The notes under the pieces: generated by a model
Database searches by the model: none
Seen by the model: the letters and a program-made list of their open reading frames with translations, nothing else
What the model was told of the DNA's origin: nothing
Shown: piece by piece, positions 43,896 through 48,719 of the stretch
Position numbering within the stretch: position 1 is the first letter of the stretch
Layout of the letters: each line of letters starts with the position of its first letter
Made by a program: the position numbers and the translations under genes
NCBI RefSeq assembly: GCF_004345725.1
Contig: NZ_SLXG01000020.1
Location: forward strand, 1-48,719
Reading direction: 5' to 3'
Source: Crenobacter luteus
GTDB taxonomy: Bacteria; Pseudomonadota; Gammaproteobacteria; Burkholderiales; Chromobacteriaceae
DNA: 48,719 nt

Positions 43896-44344
43896 GCTAC
43901 AAGCAACCCGTTTCCGTCCTGGTGGTGATCTACACGCCCCAGCTCGACGTGCTGCTGATCGAGCGCGCCGACAAGGCCGGCTACTGGCAGTCGGTAACCG
44001 GCAGCCGCGAGGGCGAGGAAACGCTGGCCGAGACCGCGCGGCGCGAGCTCTATGAAGAAACCGGTCTGGACGCCTCGCGCTACCTGCTCGAGGACTGGCG
44101 CTATACCAATACCTACGAGATCTTCGACCACTGGCGTGCCCGCTACGCGCCGGGGACGACCCACAACGTCGAACATGTATTCGGCCTGCGGGTGCCGTCG
44201 CGGTTGCCGGTCACCCTGGCGCCGGGCGAGCATGTCGCCTACCAGTGGCTGCCCTGGCGCGAGGCGCTCGACCGGGTGTTCTCGCCGTCCAATGCCGACG
44301 CGATCGCCCGCCTGCCGGCGCGGGTGTCGGTATGCGCCCGCTGA
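43892..44344 (+). CDS. nudB: Dihydroneopterin triphosphate pyrophosphohydrolase (NudB)
   Basis: A 150-residue Nudix hydrolase that removes pyrophosphate from dihydroneopterin triphosphate in folate synthesis. The Nudix box is complete (GSREGEETLAETARRELYEETGLD, about 36-59). NudB-type features are KQPVSVLVVIYTPQLDVLLIERADKAGYWQSVTG at the start and HNVEHVFGLRVP. ATG 43892 overlaps the regulator stop; the end overlaps the next gene by 13 bases. Confidence 0.92.
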   Translation: MSYKQPVSVLVVIYTPQLDVLLIERADKAGYWQSVTGSREGEETLAETARRELYEETGLDASRYLLEDWRYTNTYEIFDHWRARYAPGTTHNVEHVFGLRVPSRLPVTLAPGEHVAYQWLPWREALDRVFSPSNADAIARLPARVSVCAR

Positions 44345-45096
44345 ACATCACCACGCTCAATATGCACAAGGGCATGTCGCCGCTGAACCGGCGCGTGCAA
44401 CTGCCCCGCATCGCCCACTGCCTGTCCAACCTCGAACCCGACGTGGTCTTCCTGCAGGAAGTGCAGGGCAAGAACATGCTGCGTTCGCTGCGCTTCGCCG
44501 ACTGGCCCCAGGAAGGACAGCACCATTACCTGGCGCGCAAGCTCGCCCACAAGGTCGCCTACGGCCTCAACGCCTCCTATAACCACGGCCACCACGGCAA
44601 CGCCATCCTGTCGCGCTACCCGCTCAGCACGCGCTGCAACGTCGACATGTCGGTCAACCGCCTCGAGCAGCGCGGACTGCTGCACTGCGACCTGCAACTG
44701 TCCGGCTGGCCGGTCCGGGTGGCCGCGCTGTGCGTCCACCTGAACCTGCTGGCGCACGATAGACGCAAACAGATCGTCAAGTTGCGCCACTACATCGACC
44801 ATGCCATCCCTGACGATACGGCGCTGATCGTCGCCGGCGACTTCAACGACTGGCGGGGCGAGATCAGTGCCATTCTGGCCGGCGAGCTGGGCATGACCGA
44901 GGTGTTCGAGTCGCTCTACGGCCGCCATGCCCGCAGCTATCCGGCGCGGCTGCCGGTGTTGCCGCTCGACCGCATCTACGTGCGGGGGCTCTCGGCCGTG
45001 AGCGCCCAAGTCCATCAGGGCTTGCCGTGGGCGAGCCTGTCCGATCACCTCCCGCTGTCGGCATTGCTCGTGCCCGAATCGACGTCGCGCAGCTAG
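44332..45096 (+). CDS. Endonuclease/exonuclease/phosphatase (EEP) family hydrolase
   Basis: A 254-residue metal-dependent hydrolase of the EEP superfamily, close to the YbhP type. The motifs appear in order: TLNMHKG, FLQEV (metal-binding Glu, about 43), HHGNAILSRYPL, VHLNL, AGDFNDW (Asp/Asn, about 168-171), LDRIYVRG and SDHLPLSALL. It may act on lipids, nucleic acids or phosphoesters; the substrate cannot be told. ATG 44332 overlaps nudB. Last gene of the GC-rich block. Confidence 0.85.
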   Translation: MRPLNITTLNMHKGMSPLNRRVQLPRIAHCLSNLEPDVVFLQEVQGKNMLRSLRFADWPQEGQHHYLARKLAHKVAYGLNASYNHGHHGNAILSRYPLSTRCNVDMSVNRLEQRGLLHCDLQLSGWPVRVAALCVHLNLLAHDRRKQIVKLRHYIDHAIPDDTALIVAGDFNDWRGEISAILAGELGMTEVFESLYGRHARSYPARLPVLPLDRIYVRGLSAVSAQVHQGLPWASLSDHLPLSALLVPESTSRS

Positions 45097-45591
45097 AAGT
45101 TATCCTCTATACATAAGCATGTCCCCCGGGTCGACTATGCCTCTCGGTTGACCGCCTTTCGCAAGATATTCTTGAAATTTTTCCAATGTAATCAAGGCTT
45201 GACGCATAGCTTGTCTATTTCCTTGATTTCACTTCTGGCATGAACCATCCTGCTCTTAAGAGCCGCTAACAAAACCTACTTTCCCCGCGAGCCGGTGCAT
45301 GCCGGATCAAGACCTTACGGTTGCTCGATTGAGGTTTTGTTAGCGGCTCTAAGAGGCCGTGAACACGTCTTGTCGCATACTTCCGACGGGCGTCGGTCTC
45401 GGCAATTGAGGGCAATGTCCTGCCCTCGAACGTTTCGGTCTTGACGCCGAATCTTCGATTGTGAGGCAGCCGCGCGGGCAGGGTGACGGTAGAGCAAATC
45501 TGCTGCAGAACGCGGGGTATGGCAAACCAAGTCATGGTCTCCATGCCTCGCGTCCCGGAAATGCGCGGGACGCAAATTTAGGGGTGGCAGC
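45097..45591. other. Low-GC intergenic region with a MITE and a leader hairpin
   Basis: No convincing gene is seen. It holds the 90-bp inverted-repeat element (45260-45349) and a GCGTCCCG/CGGGACGC hairpin (45550-45573) just ahead of the sigma-54 activator gene. Base composition drops here relative to the preceding genes and stays lower to the end of the window. Confidence 0.5.
45260..45349. mobile_element. 90-bp MITE with ends of the IS5-family element
   Basis: Both ends carry the same perfect 18-bp inverted repeat, GAGCCGCTAACAAAACCT, flanked by a 3-base direct repeat TAA (45257-45259 and 45350-45352). The inside has no gene. The ends match, with one difference, the terminal repeat of the IS5-family element starting at 48350, so a related transposase could move it. 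Confidence 0.85.
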
Positions 45592-46938
45592 GTGGGTCAG
45601 CGTGATGTTCTCGTACTCGGTCAGCAGTGTGCCGGGGTCGCTGCGCAACTGCGACAAGTGCTCCCGGGCTGGCGGGTAATCGCCGCAGAAACCGTCGGCG
45701 AAGCCGTCGCCGGTATCGGTGAGGCGACGCGCCCGGTGGTCGGTCTGCTGCAACTGGATCAAAACGGTGCCGAGTTGTTCTACGCGCTCGAAGACATCCA
45801 CTCGACGGCTGGTACCATGGAGTGGATCGCCTTGGTCGAAAGGTCCAACTTGGGGACCGGGCAGATCGGCAATTTCATCTCCAATCACTGCTACGACTTT
45901 CATACCCTTCCACTCGATGCGTCGCGTTTAGCAATTACGCTTGGACATGCGCACGGGCGTGCCGAGTTGCGTCTGCGACATGCCAAAAAAACTATCATCC
46001 CGAATCAATTCAATATGGTGGGAAGCAGTCCTGCCATGCAGAAGTTGTTTGCCAGCCTTGAGAAAGTCAGCGCGAGCGAAGCTCCGGTACTGATCCACGG
46101 CGAAAGCGGTACCGGTAAGGAGTTGGTCGCCAGGGCTGTCCACAATAATTCCGGGCGCGCAAAGGGGGCCTTTATCGCCGTGAACTGCGGTGCGATCCCC
46201 GCCCACCTTGTCCAGACCGAGTTGTTCGGTCATGAAAAGGGGGCATTTACCGGGGCTCATCAACGGAAGATCGGCTTGATCGAGTCGGCAGACGGAGGAA
46301 CCATTTTCCTCGATGAGATAGGAGACTTGCCGCATGACCTCCAGGTCAACCTGCTGAGGTTCCTGCAGGAAAAAACGATCGAGCGGGTAGGGTCGACACA
46401 GCGGTTCAATGTCGATGTGCGGGTGATCGCGGCAACCCATGTCGATCTGGAGGCGGCTGTTGCGGATAGAAAGTTCAGGGAAGACCTGTATTACAGATTG
46501 AATGTTTTGCGTTTGAATGTGCCTGCCCTGAGGGATAGGGGCGATGATGTCGAGTTGTTGGCAAAGTGGTGCTTTGATCAGTTTTATTCCGAAAAAAATG
46601 CCGCAGTACAAGGGTTCAGCGCAAAAGCCATGAAGGCAATTCGCAACTATGGTTGGCCGGGCAATGTAAGGGAACTGATCAATAGGGTGAGAAGTGCGAT
46701 GGTGATGAGTGAAAGCCGCTTGATCAAGCCAGAAGACTTGGGCCTGGACGGCCGTATTGGCGAAAAATGCTCCCAAGAAGCCGTTTGTCTCGACGAAGCT
46801 CGAGATCGCCTCGAAAAAGACATGATTAGTCAGGTTCTCAACTTGAATAAACAAAACGTAACGGCCACGGCAAGGCAGCTTGGCCTTTCGAGGTCCACGT
46901 TGTATCGGATGATGAATAAATTGGAGTTGCAGAAGTAG
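45592..46938 (+). CDS. Sigma-54-dependent transcriptional activator (VpsR-like)
   Basis: A 448-residue bacterial enhancer-binding protein. The N-terminal 130 residues look like a degenerate receiver of the VpsR type (VLVLGQQCAGVAAQLRQVLPGW...), without a clear phosphorylation Asp. The AAA+ domain (about 140-365) has Walker A GESGTGKE, the sigma-54-contact loop GAFTGA, Walker B GGTIFLDEIGD and the R-finger region RFREDLYYRLNV-like KFREDLYYRLNV. A Fis-type helix-turn-helix ends it (VTATARQLGLSRSTLYRMM). GTG 45592 has AGGGG about 8 bases upstream. Codon use is more AT-rich than in core genes. It lies directly upstream of a sigma-54-type promoter. Confidence 0.92.
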   Translation: MGQRDVLVLGQQCAGVAAQLRQVLPGWRVIAAETVGEAVAGIGEATRPVVGLLQLDQNGAELFYALEDIHSTAGTMEWIALVERSNLGTGQIGNFISNHCYDFHTLPLDASRLAITLGHAHGRAELRLRHAKKTIIPNQFNMVGSSPAMQKLFASLEKVSASEAPVLIHGESGTGKELVARAVHNNSGRAKGAFIAVNCGAIPAHLVQTELFGHEKGAFTGAHQRKIGLIESADGGTIFLDEIGDLPHDLQVNLLRFLQEKTIERVGSTQRFNVDVRVIAATHVDLEAAVADRKFREDLYYRLNVLRLNVPALRDRGDDVELLAKWCFDQFYSEKNAAVQGFSAKAMKAIRNYGWPGNVRELINRVRSAMVMSESRLIKPEDLGLDGRIGEKCSQEAVCLDEARDRLEKDMISQVLNLNKQNVTATARQLGLSRSTLYRMMNKLELQK

Positions 46939-46967
46939 AAAGCGGTTTTGGGAGTTGGTCAAGTCAG

Positions 46968-46983
46968 TGGTTTGTCTGTTGCG
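46968..46983 (+). promoter_or_regulatory. Sigma-54-type promoter of the beta-barrel gene
   Basis: TGGTTTG-TCTG-TTGCG fits the -24/-12 pattern TGGCAYG-N4-TTGCW, with GG and GC 12 bases apart. Transcription would start near 46994, 13 bases before the ATG at 47007, and AAGGGGG lies between. Confidence 0.7.
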
Positions 46984-47006
46984 TTTGATTTTTTTAAGGG
47001 GGATGT

Positions 47007-48158
47007 ATGAGAAATATGCTTCGGGTCCAGGCAAAACCATTGGCTTCGCTCGTTGTGGCGGCAAGCGCTTTGGCGGGCGGTACGGCCATGGCCGCAGAGA
47101 AAAGCCCTTGGGTAAAAGAATCGGCCGGTCATGAAAATTTTCCAATCATTCTGGCTCAAAATGAAACAGAGCTGATGGTTTCCGATAAAGCGGCTGCAAG
47201 CGGCAGCAATCAGGCAGATGGGGTTAGTGTGCCTGATAAGGTGAAAGATATCGCCATGTCTTTTGAGCGGCCTGGCGTTCTTACCCCTAAGGGTACTTTT
47301 CTATTTGATCCGTCGCTCCAGTTTTCGACCTCTTCATCGAATCGAATTTCTATCTTGGGCTATACCATCGTCCCGGCAATCACAGTCGGCCTAATCGACC
47401 TTCGGTCGCTGACGCGAAACTCAATAGTCGCCTCGCTTGAGGGGCGTTATGGTGTGACCAATCGGTTAGAAGTGGAGGGGCGGATTCCTTATGTCTGGCA
47501 GTGGGATAGAGATAGATCTAGGCCAGTTAATCAAGGGGCGCCGGCTGATGAAACTTTTAATACCAGAGGGAGCGGGTTGGGTGATGTCGAGTTTGGTTTT
47601 CGCTATCAGTTGAACGATCCATTGGATGGTGGGGCTTATTACATCGCAGGTCTTAGGGCAGTCGCCCCGACAGGTAAAGGGCCATTTGATGTCGAATATG
47701 GTGATGACAGTCTGCAGAAAGAAATACCAACAGGGTCTGGTTTTTGGGCGGTTCAGCCTTCTATCGGGGTTGTTATTCCAAGTGATCCGGCTGTTTTTTA
47801 TGGCAGGGCTGCTTATCAATGGAATATTAAAAAGAAAGTTGACAAGCAGATTTCTGCCTCGGGCGACAGTGTCGGAACAGTAGATCCTGGTGATATATTG
47901 AGTTTTAACTTTGGTATGGGATTTGGTATTAATGAAAAGGCATCATTTAGTATTGGTTATGACCATGCTTTTGTGCTGAAGTCAAAAATAGACAATAAAA
48001 CACCAGATGGTGCGTCAACCGTTCAGGTTGGCTCCTTGGTGTTTGGTTTTTCCTATAAGTTTAATAGCAGGGAAACGGCTAATATTTCCTTGGGGGTTGG
48101 GGTGACAGACGATGCACCGGATGTGCAGTTGACGCTTAGAGCACCATACTCGATGTAA
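47007..48158 (+). CDS. Outer-membrane beta-barrel protein (phenol MetA-like transporter family)
   Basis: A 383-residue exported protein: signal peptide (PLASLVVAASALAGGTAMA, cut before AEKSP), a linker to about residue 85, then alternating beta strands typical of the MetA-pathway/transporter barrel family (FERPGVLTPKGTFLFDPSLQFS, GRYGVTNRLEVEGRIPYVWQW, GLGDVEFGFRYQL, VQVGSLVFGFSYKF), ending LRAPYSM. Function is not known from the family. It is much more AT-rich than the core genes. The preceding sigma-54-type promoter and activator gene imply control by that activator. Confidence 0.8.
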   Translation: MRNMLRVQAKPLASLVVAASALAGGTAMAAEKSPWVKESAGHENFPIILAQNETELMVSDKAAASGSNQADGVSVPDKVKDIAMSFERPGVLTPKGTFLFDPSLQFSTSSSNRISILGYTIVPAITVGLIDLRSLTRNSIVASLEGRYGVTNRLEVEGRIPYVWQWDRDRSRPVNQGAPADETFNTRGSGLGDVEFGFRYQLNDPLDGGAYYIAGLRAVAPTGKGPFDVEYGDDSLQKEIPTGSGFWAVQPSIGVVIPSDPAVFYGRAAYQWNIKKKVDKQISASGDSVGTVDPGDILSFNFGMGFGINEKASFSIGYDHAFVLKSKIDNKTPDGASTVQVGSLVFGFSYKFNSRETANISLGVGVTDDAPDVQLTLRAPYSM

Positions 48159-48183
48159 TCTGTAGTGTGTTTTTCTTTGCGAG

Positions 48184-48213
48184 AGCCTTGATTATATAAT
48201 CAAGGCTATTTTT
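48184..48213 (+). terminator. Terminator of the beta-barrel gene
   Basis: A perfect 24-base palindrome from 48184 to 48207 (arms AGCCTTGATTAT and ATAATCAAGGCT) followed by ATTTTTG. Confidence 0.9.
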
Positions 48214-48238
48214 GTTGAATCGTCCCAGTGAATTGTGA

Positions 48239-48272
48239 ATCGTCCGGGACTAGATGTTGCATCCCGGACGAT
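48239..48272. repeat. 11-bp hairpin before the IS5 element
   Basis: ATCGTCCGGGA and TCCCGGACGAT pair around a 12-base loop. An incomplete copy of the left arm (ATCGTCCCAG) lies just upstream at 48220. No T run; role unknown. Confidence 0.5.
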
Positions 48273-48349
48273 CATCTGTGCAAACGCATCGGGAAACTGA
48301 CCCTTGCCCGCGAGGGTTTGGGTAAGCTTCTGCAAACGCTACCGGCTGA

Positions 48350-48719
48350 GAGTCGCTAACAAAACCTCCTTGATGCTGAGCACGCGAGGCCCCATCTGGT
48401 CGGCATGAGGCGAAGTGTCGTCAGCCAGAAACTGTGGAAATCGTTGCAACCGTTGCTGCCCAGCCCGCCCCGTTCACGACGGGGCGGGCGTCCCCGCCTG
48501 GATGACCGGGCGGCGTTGAACGGCATCCTGTTCGTGCTCACCACCGGGATCCCGTGGGAGGAGGACCTACCGCAAGAACTGGGCTTCGGCAGCGGCATGA
48601 CCTGCTGGCGACGCCTGCGTGACTGGCAAGCCCAAGGCGTCTGGGACCGCCTGCATCTGGCGCTGTTGACCCAACTGCGGCAATGCGACCAGATCGACTG
48701 GAGCCGGGCCTGCATCGAC
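48350..48719 (+). mobile_element. IS5-family insertion sequence, left end (cut by window edge)
   Basis: Starts with the terminal repeat GAGTCGCTAACAAAACCT at 48350, preceded by TGA (48347-48349), a candidate 3-base target duplication of the TNA type used by the IS1031 group. The transposase gene starts 55 bases inside. The right end is outside the window. Confidence 0.82.
48405..48719 (+). CDS. IS5-family transposase, N-terminal 105 residues
   Basis: The frame opens at ATG 48405 and stays open to the window edge. It contains the N-terminal DUF4096 region typical of IS5/IS1031 transposases: LWKSLQPLLPSPP, GGRPRLDDRAALNGILFVLTTGIPWE, then LGFGSGMTCWRRLRDWQAQGVWDRL and IDWSRACID. The DDE catalytic core lies beyond the edge. 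WEEDLP carries one residue more than the WEDLP or WEYLP I expect, probably a harmless codon duplication. No clear ribosome site. Confidence 0.88.
   Translation, partial: MRRSVVSQKLWKSLQPLLPSPPRSRRGGRPRLDDRAALNGILFVLTTGIPWEEDLPQELGFGSGMTCWRRLRDWQAQGVWDRLHLALLTQLRQCDQIDWSRACID

Noticed and set aside
45260-48719. A composite transposon carrying the sigma-54 module.
   Set aside because: The left copy is only a MITE and the right IS is cut by the window edge; no common outer target duplication can be shown.

Overview
The window looks like chromosomal DNA of a GC-rich betaproteobacterium, most likely of the order Neisseriales near the Chromobacteriaceae. This is inferred from gene content (caa3 oxidase, hpnCDE, a Lol exporter with one permease type seen here, an ECF sigma/zinc anti-sigma pair like that of Neisseria) and from codon use; no marker gene fixes the species. 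The core, about 2.8 to 45.1 kb, is dense and very GC-rich. Both ends are visibly different.

Layout. 1-2.8 kb: accessory DNA. The 5' edge of an IS3-family element interrupts a hypothetical gene, followed by an iteron-like repeat field, a parA and small-partner operon under a repeat-rich promoter, and small orphan ORFs, ending at the 3' side of a tRNA-Ser gene. 2.9-9.6 kb: YegP-like protein, aminotransferase, secreted barnase-like RNase with its barstar inhibitor, apbC, aldo/keto reductase, mdfA efflux pump, MazG-like pyrophosphohydrolase. 9.7-14.9 kb: metG, a small orphan protein, an MFS exporter, thiD, acylphosphatase. 15.1-21.3 kb: thiBPQ joined by start/stop overlaps to a histidine kinase and response regulator, then a secreted HbpS/GlcG-like protein. 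21.5-28.3 kb: ribA, tRNA-Ala, two small genes, and a five-gene caa3-type cytochrome oxidase operon with two subunit III paralogues. 28.4-29.0 kb: six tRNA genes (Ala-Glu-Ala-Glu-Arg-Glu in transcription order) behind a near-consensus promoter. 29.1-35.5 kb: squalene genes hpnCDE, a short-chain dehydrogenase lacking its catalytic Ser and Tyr, a lipoprotein, radA, ECF sigma and zinc anti-sigma. 35.6-38.7 kb (minus strand): a Fur-box gene, a secretin-N-like protein and ubiB. 38.8-45.1 kb: NlpC/P60 hydrolase, lolC/E-lolD, MscS channel, orphan FixJ-type regulator, nudB, an EEP-family hydrolase. 45.1-48.7 kb: lower-GC DNA with a 90-bp MITE, a sigma-54 activator, a beta-barrel protein behind a sigma-54-type promoter, and the start of an IS5-family element whose end matches the MITE ends.

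The most striking signal is not a gene. The 9-mer TTGGCCGAG (36 of 39 copies extended to GTTGGCCGAG) occurs 39 times on both strands between 3.4 and 43.5 kb and never in the two atypical ends. It lies inside genes in several reading frames and in intergenic hairpins, including one perfect inverted pair between convergent genes. It behaves like a DNA uptake sequence, but its sequence is unlike the Neisseria dialects I know.
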